Below are positions 23,669 through 37,593 of a DNA stretch of 64,000 bases, one piece after another. The notes under the pieces are model-generated. The model was not told the DNA's origin and ran no database searches. It saw only the letters and a list, made by a program, of their open reading frames with translations. The DNA is from Ascidia mentula. Its lineage: Eukaryota; Chordata; Ascidiacea; Phlebobranchia; Ascidiidae. The DNA lies in NCBI GenBank assembly GCA_947561715.1, contig OX387205.1, forward strand, positions 11,289,001 to 11,353,000. The letters run 5' to 3'. Numbering within the stretch: the stretch's first letter is position 1; the number at the start of each line of letters is the position of its first letter. A program made the translations under genes and the position numbers.

Positions 23669-26600
23669 TGCTTACGATTTTACACAAACTTTGCTCTGAA
23701 CAGGTAACAGATAACTGCGAAACAAATTAACGTTATTCTTTGCTCTATGCAAGCAATGGTCGGTTTGTACAAGTTTTCAAAACCTCCACAAAGTTCTTGT
23801 TGTAACACATTTGTGCTATAGTAAAAAATCTTGGCACGTGCTTTTCTGAATGTTAATTTCTAAACTCAATAAGAAGTCCCCGCCAGCGTCGTTACCATAC
23901 GTTATAAGACATAGCAAGATCATGAACGACGCAATACGATCAATTGCAATGTACCGCTTGAGGTGACAAACGTGTTGTGTGAGTTTAGGCCGCGGGTCGC
24001 TTATTATATTCCCCCAAATCTGCGACGCAAGCTGTGTCGTAATTGACTATCTGTCATACCCCTGTCTTCCGTTAACGCCCCCCATATGCTACGCATGTTT
24101 ATCATTACTGCTCGTCGCCCTGAGCCAATATTTGGCGCCACCGTGATCTTAAACAGTCTTTGTGCCTTGATTCGTGTAGAGAACACATGCTTATCATCCT
24201 CTGATCCTTTAGAGCGAACCGCAGACAACAAAAATGAGCCACTTAAGATTGGAGCGTTTTACGCAAATCGTTTGTCGCGTGCGGTGGGACTTATTTATCT
24301 TCTTCGATAGGTTGTTTATTTCCTGACATCTCCCCCCTCGCGTTTATCGTCAATGCGGATTTTAATCGATTACGACCAAAATCGGGACGTAGCGTTCCCG
24401 CGGCGCATCTGGCACATTATCAGGCGGAATTCTTAAAACAAGCAAGTCGGTTTAAATTTACCTGCGAGGGTTACACGTGACACTATCAAGAGAAACGCAC
24501 AGTGCTGGGATTGCGTGGTTATTACGTTCGTGCATCCGGAAACTAACATGAAAAACAACATTCCAAGGCCGATTTTTGCGTGCCATATCATCATAACACT
24601 GTAACAACATCGTAGATTAGGCGGTGCTAAAAAAGATTTACTAAAACCATTGACGTACGCAGTGACTTTTAGTAGTTTTTCGGTAAACAGGGGGTCGACT
24701 ACCTCTTGCTTTAAATGCCTGGTTTATCGCATATCCCATATGGGTTAACGATACAATTGGTAATTTCATTTTGAAAAGCACGGATTTAATACATTTTGTT
24801 GTAAAAATTTAGAGACATACCTGTTGTTGTCGTATAATATATTAAAGGTTTAAACGCTATTTAAATCTCTAAACAGCACAAACCTCATGATATTTGAGAT
24901 TTTCGTATTATTGGCTTGCGGTTTTGACCATGTCCCAAAAACGTAACTTATACTAAAATTCTTGTAGCTCGAGTGTTGTAATTTGCATTTCGAAATTACT
25001 CTTCCTATCTGAAACGTCGGTAAGAAACTCAACGTTTTCGTCTGGGCATATAGGTTGGATACATACCCCCGTGCCAAACATCAATTTCCGTTAAAGGGCA
25101 AGTTCTCCGGCTGCTTTGAGATGCTGCCACTTTATTAACGTTTATTGTGACGCCTTAGTTCGTCCTCATTAATATTAATCAACTACACATCAAGTTTATA
25201 CCCCGGAAATTTCAAAACATTTATCGCAAACAACTCGTTTACAGGGCACGTCGTTGTTTCTCCAGGTATAGATTTTCTTGGTAAACGACCAAACAAAGAC
25301 TTCCCACAGATTGTTTTGCAATTCAGTGAAAACGGTTCAAATTTCTTACGAAAGCAACAGACAAAAATGTTACCCTTGCCACGAACGTTTTGTCAACATA
25401 ATTCTATGACGTAAATACACTGCGTTGCTATACATTGAATTTCAAGGTAAAACCTTCTGGTCCTTCACGCCGCTTATGCGATGAAACAAAACCAAAAGCC
25501 CCCATTGGCCAATTGCGTCGCATTTCTTAAAAACACGCACATATTTTACCAAAGCAAAATCATTGCCGCTGGACCAAAGCAAAACAAAATTTTACGTATT
25601 TTCAAAAAAAAGTTAAAAAATGAAACCCGATGCACACCAGCATTGCTGCCTGCAAAAAGTCTTTCGCTTTTTCAAAATTCTGGCTTTTCTACCCTCAGCG
25701 TGTTGAAAGCGCAAGTTAATTTACCCAGGAACGTGAGGGGACAACTTATAATTATGATCCACAGGGATGTAGTAGGGCTTGAATTCGGCCTTTCGGTACC
25801 GCGCGCGCTTTTGGGAGGTCAGCGTTAATTATTCATTGCTTTGTTGGCACTTGTACCTGGCGTGACAAGATGACTTTTTATGTGACGATTTGTACCTGCG
25901 ACGCGCGTGGCAATCATATCATGGTTGTCTTGACGTAAGCTTGTGTCTCCCATGGGTTTTATTTGGCAAAAAATTGATGCACCTGCAGAAAGGGCAAATT
26001 GTTTTTCCTCGAATTGCCGTTAAATTGCGTTTTGGACACACCCTAATTTTTTGTGTCTCGTAAACTTTGACCCAATTTGTGGTGGTAGCCAGAATCCGAC
26101 ATACATTCTCATCAAATTTTGCTCTAGTTCAAAATTTATCATTTCATGATTGCGAGCAATTCAAACAGAAAAAATGCGTGAGCAATGCAATAAGTTCCGA
26201 ATATGGGGGAAATAAACAAAAAAACGTTTTCAGGTTCGACTTCACAGTTTTGAATTTTCTGCGGTCACAAGTGGTATTTCGAAAGGTTGAAGTAAACATT
26301 TTTCGTAGAAATAAAGGGGTGTTAAATATGCATGAATGTGTAATTTGATTTTGATTACTGCGATTATATAACCAAATACGATTATCCCGCCGACATTCGG
26401 TTTGTCCTTGCCTTTAATTATTTATTCTCGTTGTATAATTCTGTGCAGCATTTTCACCACACTGCAGCCTTAAAATGATTTCTTAGCATGAACTCCGAAA
26501 TGCCCATCGGATATGTTTGTAAATGCAGAAGTAATGCCATGCTTTCGCATAGCAAGGCAGGATCGCCCCACTGCGCAGGCCCTTTATATTTGGCGATCAC

Positions 26601-28554
26601 AGCTCTAATATTCTGATCATAAGGTTCGCAGCAAAGCTATATAAGCCACTTTTCCCGACAAGTCGGAGCAAGATCTAAAAAATCAAGCTCCCGGTGAGGT
26701 TTGAACTCACGACCCTTGTCTTGTAAATGTATATAGATTACGGCTAGCGGGACCCTTGAAAGTTTGTAATTGTATACAGATTTTCTGTTGTGGAAATTCA
26801 TCAGTTGATTTGTTTGTTTATTAAACAAGTCGTAACTCAATTGTTCCCAGCCTGGGGTGCCATTTAAAGGGTGTCGTTAGCTTTTTTCGGTGTATTCAAT
26901 ATGGAAATGTTTGTTGTATTATCGGTAATATTTCGATGTGGATTCTTTGGTTTGCAAAAATGTATGCTGCGAAATCTTTTGATTTTTTGTGAGGTGCCAT
27001 TAACCATAAAGGGTTTAATAGCACTGGCCTTACCGAACGGTTTCTTTGTGTGTATTGGTGTGTTGCAAGGCGTTTGGTTTCATTGTACTTTGTGCCAGAG
27101 GGACATTCTCTTTCTGTCCTTAGACAAAACTTGAAGCAAGCGAAGCGAGCTTTTATTTAAAACTCATGTACACATGACTTGGTAGTTCACAAGGGGGCAA
27201 ATTTAGGTTTGTAACCATTGTAGTTTCGCCAAACAAGCATTTAATTTCAGATAAAATTTGACAGGTTTACTACGTAAATTGCAAATGTGTTGATACATAT
27301 AAGTGACACATTATACCTGCATAACTTTTGTCACAAACTCCTCTTACACCATTTACGACCAATTGAAATGTTCTAATGCAAAGTGATCAAACCACATCGA
27401 CTATATCAGCGTACGCCCGTTCTTTGATTGGTGTCGAAATAATCGAAGTCACATTAGAGTTACACTGTGGTTGTCTATGTACAGGCTGCATGACGGTACT
27501 ATGCGTAATGATGATGATGATTACAAAATATGCTCTATGTACATGATGCGGCGTTATTTCTTTCCAATGCTTCCAGGAGACAATCCTCTCCATTAAATCT
27601 CACTCTCTGATTCGCTGGAGGACGAAGAAGATGAAGATGATGATGATGAATGCTTATCGCCATCTTCATGTGTGGAAGTTCGTGTCTCAACTGTGGATGT
27701 CCGTTGCATAAGTTACTTTTTATATGAAATTCTAGGTTTGAAATTGCATTTCATAAATGGAAAGTACGGCAAATCCTATCTTGCAAATAACGTTGTAGGT
27801 TTCTTAACGGTTGAACGAATTTCGGTTTTATCGGTATATTATCTGGAAAAATAGATTTAGGCACTTTGGCTTTCTCTTTATTATAAATAGATGAACAAAC
27901 TTTCATAAGTTGAAAAATACTTTCTACAAACCTATTGATCAAATTCTTTGTAGGTTAGAAATTTAACTTGACAAGACCTCTTAGCACAAAGTGACTAAAA
28001 AATTAGTTTCAAAAGAATAACTTTTCGGAAATGAGCATTCAATTTGCCTTACTTAATATTTGTTGCAGCAAAATGAGCGCATTTTCTACAAAAACAGCGC
28101 GTGTAGGCTGCATATAGTTGTGAGGAATTTGTGATAAATTAGGAATTTAAATAATATAATTTATATTGGTGCTAAAATGTCGGCGAAGCAACTACGTGAT
28201 CCAACCGTTTTAAAATCAAATATATTTTTGAATGTGATCTTAATTTCGACATCAACCAATGAGCGGGCGAGCACCTAAGGACTGGGACGGTAACTACTTG
28301 GCACAAGTTTGCCAACACTTCTACTGATTTTGCATAATTCACTATGTGAATAGAATTACAAAAATAATCTAAGTGAATCAAAAGAATTACAGGGTAGATT
28401 ATCAATTCGGATATGAGGTTGTTGGTTTTATCAACGAGCTACAAAGATACATTGCATACGCGCGAGCAAGCAGGCTTCTATAAACACTAATAGTTGCAAT
28501 ATTTCGAATGAAATGAAGTGGTGGATAGTCAAACCATCGATGTATGGTGTGTGG
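23669..28554. other. Intergenic stretch with one SINE
   Basis: No gene recognised. A tRNA-derived SINE lies at 26643-26751 (minus). Frames at 24004-24310, 25481-25828, 26067-26348 and 26871-27134 show no family features or paired splice sites. A short acidic run (SLEDEEDEDDDDE) on the plus strand near 27612 could be an exon, but no acceptor or donor convinced me. Confidence 0.5.
26643..26751 (-). mobile_element. tRNA-derived SINE, family 1, copy 1
   Basis: On the minus strand GGGTCGTGAGTTCAAACC gives a B-box, followed by GGGAGCTTGATTTTT and CTCCGACTTGTCGG. The same order and spacing recur on the plus strand at 43167-43290. The tRNA-like 5' half is degenerate here. Confidence 0.75.
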
Positions 28555-31500
28555 CTATAGAGGGTCACCATTATCACTCGATTCTTGGCCAGAATTCAAC
28601 ACGTCCCTTTCGCCCTGTATCAACACGGAATCATCCACCACTTCGTTAAGCATGTCTACAAGCACATCGTCGACGTAGCCGTCCTGATGGGTGCCGGAAT
28701 CGCTCACAGTTGCATCTTCAAACGACGATAGAGTACTGCGTTGGCGTAGCCTGTTTGCTACGCTCATTTCGGTATCTTTAGGCAGCAGTGTATAGAATTG
28801 TCGCATCATGCCGTAGCATTTCGTTTGCGGCGATAGCGGGTCTACTGAATCAACCGAGCTTAGTGATTGACTTTTAGGCTTACCGGTGACCACTTTCTTT
28901 TCAACGATGAAGCTTTTCCCTGCAACACTGCCGTTTCCCTCGCTGATGGAGATGGACGAAGTGGAGTGAGCGTTGATTCTGCGGACGATTAAGTTATAAA
29001 GAAAAAACTATTCAAACTAAAGATCGAACCATTTTACTTAGCGACGCAAACCACTTTCATAGTCTACCCTCAATCCAAAATAACAGATCTTTACTTGCCA
29101 CAGAAGGCCCCCCATATTTCAGGAGGTTTGGCTATTACACCAACCATTCTTAACGTAAATCATTGAAACTTTATAGATAAAAACTTTATCGCAGAAAGTC
29201 TGTGCAGTTATTTTTAATCTAGAAGTATCCACCTGTCCTCTTCGCTATCCAACAGCCGTCGGTATGTCTGGATTTCCAGATCCAGCGAAAGTTTCAAGTT
29301 GAGCAGCTCGTTGTAGTCCACCATCTGTCTGGCAACTCTGTCCCGAGCATTTACCAGTTCTTCTTCCATGTCCTGAAGGTACGTTTTGTAGTGTTGCGCA
29401 AACCAATGCTGTTCAGACTTACGAACGTTTGGTGGTTTTCCAACAATTTATTGAAAAAACTAGTCGACACGCTTTTCGCTAATACTGACTTTAATCAGAA
29501 TGTTTTGTTGAGCTTTAGCAAAGCCAAGAAAAAACGAAATGTGTGGACGTATGGTGGCGCCAAAGATCCATTTTTATTCTTTGTTTGAGGAAGTAGTGAT
29601 TGGCAGCATTGGTCATACCAAGAAAAAAACCTGATCGGTATTCGTGCCCAGGATATCTTGGGTTCAAATCCTGGTGTGGTCGAAGCAAAGTAATAGCAAG
29701 ATGTTAACCGGTTAAATTCGTGGGCTTATTTTGGATTCGTGCGCAGGATCGTTTTGGTCAACAAATTGGCGTATTTACAAATTCAAAACACAAAAGTTAA
29801 GAAAAAAGTACTTGAATGCGTTGTTGCCAGTTCTGCATGTCATTGGCGTAACGATTTTCCAATTCTTCCATTTGACTTTCCATCGCTGCATTCTACCAAA
29901 GCGTACAATGTGCAGTATTAAGATCATGACCAAATTCACGTTTTGTTCTTACCGATGAGCGCAAACTTTCCATTTCGACTGTGATCGTTTGAATTTGTCG
30001 CCTTGAGTCGTTTACTTCGTTCTTTGTAACCTTGCTTGCGTTGGACTCGTCTTTGAGCTGGCTGTTCAAGTCCGAAATCTAAACAACATCATTATTTATT
30101 TAAGACAATGTTTTTTTAACGTAAAACATAAATTAACCTCCGATAAAAAAATACTTTTGAAATTGATACAATTTTTCACGTAAATAGTAAGATACAAAAA
30201 CATTCTAATGTTGGGCCATTTTGGAATGCGTTACGTGACCAACAACTTTACCTCAAACAAGAGCATTACGGTTTGCGAAGCACTAAAGATAAGCTGATAC
30301 AACGAACCTTGGTTTTATAGAACTGCTCGATCTCGAACTTGTTGTTCTGTGTGAGCTTTTCATAAGCCCCTCTGATGTCTCTCAGCGACTCGGACAAATC
30401 TGCTGACGTGGCATCAATCTGCACTTCTCCGGTATTCATAGCTTCCAGTTGTTCAGTCAAAGCCCTGAAATCCTGAAACAACAAAATGGATTTACCATTG
30501 GGGCAAACACAACAACCTCTTGTCGGCGGCGTGCTGGACATTGTAAAACGAATGTGTTTGACCCAAACGTTTTTCACACGTTTGAGCTGGACATTATCAC
30601 TATTGCTAAGCGGGTTTGACGTGTCTAAATGTGGCATTGGGCGAATACAAAAAAAATAACCCATTGTTAGATGTATCGGGGCAACATTCTTTATGTGGTC
30701 CAACTGTGATTGCTGCGGAAACCCCGACTATAGTTTTTTCTATTAAAATGTTAGGTTCAACCCGAAACCACCGAATAATTAATTATATTAAAGTTGACTT
30801 GTTACACCTCGTCGGCCGAACGTCGAAGTAGATCCAATTCTTCCCTGAGAGTTTCAACCTTTGTCTCAAGCTCAACCCGAGATAGAGTTGCCATATCAAC
30901 ATCTTTACGCAAGGACTTTGCCTCATCCTCTGCATCCATTCGGTACCCTGTCTCTCGGTCAAGTCTGTAACATCACCACATGAGATTATTTTTACCTCTG
31001 ATAAACGATATGTTTTAGAAAAAAGGTTAGATTTCTTAAGATTCTATCGTCATTTCTTGCATATGTGGTAGTTATCGCAACAGTGCTAATTGTATGGGGA
31101 TAGTGAATTACAACTTTGTCGCAAACATCACATTCGTTCTGAATGTCTTTTACATGTGATACTACCGTTTGCGGTGATCGTCCAAATCCAAGCAGCAGCT
31201 CTCGAAGTCAATTTCCAGCTGTGTTTTTTCGACCACAGCTTTCTCAATTTCCTTTTGCATTTTGTGAAGTTGCGCCTCGTACATTTCGCATGCGCGACTT
31301 GGTGTACCTCGTGATGCCTCAAGCTGCACAAAACAATTTCACATAAAATAATGTTTGCCGTATAAGAATGCGTGCAGTAGTTGTATAGGTATATCTCATA
31401 TTAGTTATGGGATTGTTTTGCACACACTGGTTGGAAATTTTTGGTTTACCCATACACTATGACGAAACAAGGTTGGAATGGAAATGTATGTTCTTGTGAG

Positions 31501-34500
31501 ACAAGCAGCGTAACATTTTTGTTGTTTCAAGACATTTAAGGGGGGCTGCCGATTGGTTTTATAGGTGTACTTGTTTTGTTGGAGAATACCAAAGAGATGT
31601 GTAACTGCCATTGTTCAGGAGGTTCTGAATAAGCAATGCACGGCGATACTAAACAGAGAAGTCAAGTTTAAAATTGCTTTCCAAATGGTCAGGGTATTAG
31701 GTTGTATCTTTCAGTACACATACTTGCGCTGTGGCACTTCGTCACGCATCTTACCTCCAAAGTGTTCAGGCCTATACATATTGCTTTTTTAACGTAACTT
31801 GAAATTTGGCGCATCTCGGAACACTAGAATTGGGTTTGTGGCCAACTTCATCTTTTGACGTCATTGTCAATATCGACCAACAAAAAGTCTGCTGACAGAA
31901 TTTCATTTATTCTTTCTGACTCAGCAGGGCCACCATGTCGCTTGTCCCAATCTTTTGTTCACGCAAGCTTGGATATACGATTGGCAGCCACGCCGTTCCA
32001 TACAAACTTATATCTAAATTGTAACGAATTGCTTTTGGCGCAACAAACCTCGCAGCGCCACACAGCAGTTGGTAGCAACATAAAAATGTCAATGACTTAA
32101 GTAGGCTATTTACAAACTTTCTTGGTCATAATTGGAGTTTCTATTTAACTAGGCCTATTTTGTGTTACGTACACTCTACTTTGTGAAGGATTTACTGCAT
32201 GATAAATTGTCCCAATAAACTAATGAAATAGTTTGTGGGCCAGCATGGATTGCAAATCACCAGTATACTTTTAGTAAATATTTAACTGCTGTCTTTTATG
32301 TCTCTGTGTGTTTGTGTAACACCCACATAGGCCAACACATCCAATAATTCATAATAAAGTTCCCAGTAGTAGTAGGCTAGATGTTAGCAAACCGAACCGG
32401 ATACCTGTTACAAGGTCACAGCCCTAACCTTTGCTGTACATCTTATATCAGTTCAGTTCAGTGAGAAAGTAATAAAGGAGGACGGGCGACAAAAAAGAAG
32501 TCACTGATTAACCTTTGGTGACATTTACTGGCCATTTGTCACCCAAACCACAGCAGACGGTTGGTAAACAGCGCCCTTGTTCCCAGTTCCCGGCACGCTG
32601 TGTGAATATACCATGGATGGATGCCTATTCTCCACAACTTCTCAATGTGTGTTATAAGTCGGTAAATATAGGCTTTGCCGGCGTTGCCGGTTTATTATGC
32701 GCTGTGTGAAAACACAGTGGGCGTGGGTTCCCGTTTCCCCTGCGTACACTAAAGTAACTAAAACTGCGAAAAAGGGCTATGTGTGTGCTAAAAATGTCCA
32801 GCATTGTGTCGACACGTACGCCCACATGTCTCGAAAACCATTCTAGATACACTATAGTGCTGCAGTACCTTTGCATTGCCGAGAAAAGTGGATTTGTGGG
32901 ATAAACCGGGTAACATGTCAATACGATTTCGCACATCTTTTGCGTTTTTTCATCCTGCTTGTATCATATGTGGGCAAATAGATATTTATAACGGGTAAAT
33001 AGATTTTTGGTTCCTTAGTTACTTTCAAAACCGACCAAAACAGATGTCATTTCTTGTATTACCGTATATCAAGTGATGTTAAGCTGGTAAAGCGGTTTTA
33101 AAACTGTTTAAAGTCGTGCTGGTGTTCAAACCTAAATCTTAACGAAGTTTGGAACCGCAATTTTACTTAAATTTATGACAAATGCCAGCACAGTTTGTTA
33201 TGGTTGTACCTGCTTCACCCTACAATCCAAGGCTTTGTTCTGCATAACCAGAGCTCGAACTTTGTCGATGTACGATACGAAACGATCGTTTAGCGATCCG
33301 AGGGCTGCCTTCTCCTCTGCACGGGTGCTGATCAGGTTAGGAGTCAGCTCAAGTCCATCGTTTACTGTAACTCTGGTCACGCTGGCTTCCATTCCACCAG
33401 GACTGTAACTAAAACATAACCACATTTGAAGCCAAAAGATCCCATATTTTAAAAACTAATTTTGTATTTTGTGCAAGAGACAAAATTGGTTCAATTCAGT
33501 TTTCCAGTGCATGGTTGAATGCTAAGGTTACCGTTTTACGTAATTTAGCGGAATAAACACCTCTATCGAGAGGTAACGATGCGAAACGTGGTGACTCACA
33601 CACAATTACCCGCGAACGAAGGGGTTTAACAATGAAATAACCCTATGCTGAGTAAGAACCAAACCTCTATACGCTGACGCAAACCGCGGTTGCGAAAATC
33701 AATAGAGACTGTGATGGAAATGCAATTACCCATAACCCCGCTCATTGCCGGGTAACGCTGTGAAATCAAGGCAAAGTGTATTATTACGGCCAGAAGTTTT
33801 AATTTTCTTGATATAATGATCACCAGTATGCATTGATTTGTGAATGGAAGTATGCCTCAAAATTATACGGAATGCGTGTGGGAAAGTGAATTCTGTGTTG
33901 AGAAACGTAAGGGGCCAGTATTATTTCACAGGACTCACTCGTTTGTTTTCCCAAAAACGTTTTATCGCTTTAAGTGTTGGGTGTATTTCATGGGAAAATA
34001 TTGACCTTTTTAACTTTACATCGTCACACGAATATCCAAACCAAGTTGACTGAACTTATACGTTGGCTTTTATAAATCACCCCTCTTCCTGTCAGATTGT
34101 TGGTTTTAAGGGAGTTGCCATTGTAATCATTTCTTCTTGAAAAGTTTTCCAGTCTGGTCTTTACACACGTGTTGTAAATATTGATTTTGCGATACAGATA
34201 CGAGCGACAATGCACTCTTCAACCGTGATATGTTGAACTTGCCACAAGATCAATTACACGATTCAGGGCTGAATTTGAATTGAAAACACAAAGTAAACGC
34301 AAGGAAAGCTTTTAACTCTGTTTGATCACCTTGAGTGCTTTACAAAGGTAAAGGGCGGCTTGCTTTTTAACGCGGTAATCGGTCTTGTTCAATTCAACTT
34401 ACAGTCAGTTTCCACTACGTAACAAAGTGTTTGGTATGTCTAGAACTTTGTAAACAGTTCCATTTCCACTGAACACAGACTTGGGAAACTACTTCTGTTT

Positions 34501-35184
34501 ACCATGGATGTCAGATATCTGTCGTATGTTTCGTAGTTAAGTTCTGTTTTAAGATAGCTTGTTGGTGTTTCCGTTATTGCGCTTTGAATTACGGTGAAAG
34601 AATTGAATGGCAAGTTTCTCTACGATGGTGAAATAAGCTAATGTTATACTGTATGTTTTGATTACGAATAAGGTATTAATAAATTGCCATTGGATCCTGC
34701 AGACATAAACCTAGTTTCAGTTTTATAGGTATTTTTACCAGCCCAATTCGGTCAACAAGCCAAGAGCTTCATACTGGTATGATACAACTTATTCAACTTG
34801 GCGTTGGACTTAATATAACAAAAATCGACCGTTCCATTTACCTTTTGTATGCGCTTCGGTAGGTGGCGCTGCCACCGCTTGGGGAATAACCCATACTGCG
34901 AGAGCGGTTTCCAAAGCGAAGTTGATAGCTGGACGGTGCCACGTTGGATTTGGAAGAGGCGCGGTACTCTATAAGGAACACACACTTTAAAACTTTTCAT
35001 TGTAAGATTTACATTCCAGGTTTAGCTGCGCCCACACTTAACTACCCATTGTGCGTCTACCGCGTCGGTAGCACAAAAAACGAAAACATATTCACTGTAA
35101 ATTCAAGACCATCGTTCACGTTATGCTGGCAAATTTTCTGTAGCAGTGCAATCTACAAATAAGAATACCTGAGTTGGACGACAT
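28555..35184 (-). CDS. Cytoplasmic intermediate filament protein
   Basis: Ten coding exons, 530 residues: 35169-35184 (ATG side), 34842-34968, 33210-33408, 31166-31323, 30808-30964, 30308-30472, 29953-30078, 29812-29892, 29233-29372, 28555-28978. It builds 10-nm filaments through a dimeric coiled coil. After a Ser/Tyr-rich head, coil 1A starts LGSLNDRFVSYIDKVRALV, and the rod ends with LLNLKLSLDLEIQTYRRLLD, both signature ends. Coil 1B is about 100 residues, the short chordate cytoplasmic form, not the long lamin/protostome form. The rod end is closer to type II/III than type I. The tail (about 140 residues) is Ser/Asp-rich. The start is uncertain: the first exon is open upstream to an acceptor at 35255 with IF-like sequence (SRTVQKTVTISSN), so a further 5' exon, or SL trans-splicing just before the ATG, is possible. 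Confidence 0.95.
29594..29685 (+). mobile_element. tRNA-derived SINE, family 2, copy 1
   Basis: Inside an intron of the filament gene, on the opposite strand. It shares TACCAAGAA, AAAACCTGAT and the B-box-like GGGTTCAAATCC(T/C)GGTGTGG with 48043-48146, in the same order and spacing. The sequence differs from family 1. Confidence 0.6.
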
Positions 35185-35255
35185 ACTGCGGTTTGCCGAA
35201 CTGTTTGAACTGATGGTGACCGTCTTCTGAACTGTTCTCGACGCCGTTGCGGATG

Positions 35256-37593
35256 CTGTTTTTACACAAGGCTCAGTTGGGAAAAAAAGGTGATAATAGC
35301 ATGTGAACGTGTCGGAAAATTGAAGAAAAAAATCAACTTTTGAATGCCGTACGTGGTCACGTGGTGGCAGTCTCAAGCATACTTGCCAATCTTTCCAGTA
35401 TTTTTCAAAAATGAAATATTTTACTCCCTAATTGATTACGATTCTTTTCTTAGCTTTTTTCAGTCTGTAATGATATCGCATGTTTTGTTTCATCAAATGC
35501 TGTGTCAGTGTCGACAATTTTCCATGATTAGGATTTTCATGATCAATTATAACAGCTCTGTCCGCAATTCATTAGCTGTGGTTTGTGTTTTTAATCAATG
35601 AAACTTGAAATGAAAACGAAGCAAAAACATGTTATTCGAGGCTTAAATCAAATGCTGGACTGAGAAAAACTAATTTAGAAAAGAATGCACGATCCCACAA
35701 CCCACGTACCTGCTACTTGCTTCTCCATAGTTACAGGTTTTAATGCACTCCTGATGATTCTGCTTCTTACACGTAAATTGATATTCTCCTTCGGCGTTGA
35801 CGTTGAAATAGGCTGCAAGCAACGACCGACAACAGGCATTCACTACACAACACACACTCACAAGTCTTGTTACAAGGCGAGCCCTATTTATGTGCTGGAA
35901 CTCCAGTGGGCGTCAAGGGTTAATATTTCACAGCGTAACAGAGAAAAGGAGCGTTTTGCTGAGCGCCCGGCGTTTGACAAACAAGGAGCGTTCGCGAGGC
36001 GACCGCGAGCCTCTTCTCTGTCCTTCGGCGCCCAACGTAATTGCCTTCAACCCACCGGGTGTGCTTTGTATGCTCGACAGTCAAGCACGAACGCTTCGGT
36101 GCTGTTTTTTTGTAAACGTTAGGACAAAAACTGTAAGATGACATCTTTTCAAAACTGGTGTAAGCAATGGTTATGAAGTATTCTCCTTCATAGAAGGATT
36201 TGATGTCCTTCCCAATGGAATTACCCGTTGTTGGTGTTTTTGGGTGTTTACGTTGGACTGTACTGGGTCCTAAATTCCCATTGAAAAAATATCACAAAAA
36301 AAATCACGATGCCAAGGCTGCTCGTAAAAAATTGCTTTTTTGTATAATGAAAGTCCGATTTATTACCCAAACGATTTTCCTGTTGGTCATACCCCAATAA
36401 GGTAAACTTTATCCCAGCGTGGTATTCTGAAGAGCGCATGTTTGCTATCCTAAATCCTTGTAAGCATTTGAAGTACTGTGGAGTACATGTTGAGGTCTTT
36501 TAGCCAGAACCGTTGTGCCGATATTACAAGCTTATTTCCACCACACGTTGGTTGGCTGGATGATATAACTGCCACAAACCGTCATATGTACATCAAGTTA
36601 TCGAAACCAACATATAGTACAACCCGTTTTATTCGTCAAATACTTCAAAAATTTTGTTGCTATTACCGATAAGAAATGGATTGAATATTTGTGCTACGGT
36701 TTTTAACAATTCGCTTGTTTATTTGAAGATACATTGCTATAATTGCATTATGTTTACAGCGCTGTCCCAGACTTCTGTTAATCCTAAGGTCGTTACACTA
36801 AGTTATAGGTAGCTCATGTCTAGTAGTACGTCTACAAATAGGGCAGTTACATCCTTTACTGGTTGATGCCATTCATAAACGGATGGTCTATTTCCTGAAT
36901 TTGAATTCCCATACGACAATTACCTCACGTTTGATACACGTTCTCCTGCAAAGCTAATCGTAGCGCAGGGGTGGGCAAATGTGTTAACTCAAAGACCAGA
37001 AATTATGAAATTTACCAGGTAACCCCATGGTTTATGCGTATATAGAGGACAAAGGGTGGTCATACTCAAATTTTGCGGTTGCTTGCTCTTATCTAATGTT
37101 GGTTATATAGGTTTATCTCAATTCAATTAACACCCGACAATTCTCCCACAAATGTAGCGCAGACTTAAAAGCCGTGTGTTGCTTTTACTCAGATTATATA
37201 TTTTGCATCCAGTGTATACATTGAGTTGTTCAGTCGTTAGCTGTGATGAGAATGAGGATTGGGAATGATCGAAAAATGTGTTGTCATATTCCTGTTGGGT
37301 GTCGATACACGTCGCTGCTTCAATATGTGGTTTATCAGAAGGGTGCAACCATTGAATCGTTCTGACTGCGGCCCGAACAATACAATTAATCACGCATCCG
37401 GTTGCTGTTTGTATCTTCGCCAACACACGAGATTACAATTGCCCGTCGAGCTCGAGTCGTATGTACTGGGCTGCTTTAGAAAATAAAACGAAGAAATTGG
37501 ATACTTGTTAGTGGTTAGAAATATATATTTGCCGTTTTAATTTGACACGAGTTATAGTCAGGTAAGGAGTCCCGCATCTGGACTCTGGGAATA
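35256..37593. other. Intergenic region between two divergently transcribed genes
   Basis: Lies between the 5' ends of the filament gene (minus) and the ZP-domain gene (plus), so it should hold both promoters. Overlapping frames at 35685-36141 have no family features. No TATA-type promoter could be assigned with confidence. Confidence 0.5.

Noticed and set aside
27600-27700. Acidic exon (SLEDEEDEDDDDE) on the plus strand
   Set aside because: A run of GAT/GAA trinucleotides can give this by chance, and no convincing splice sites flank it.
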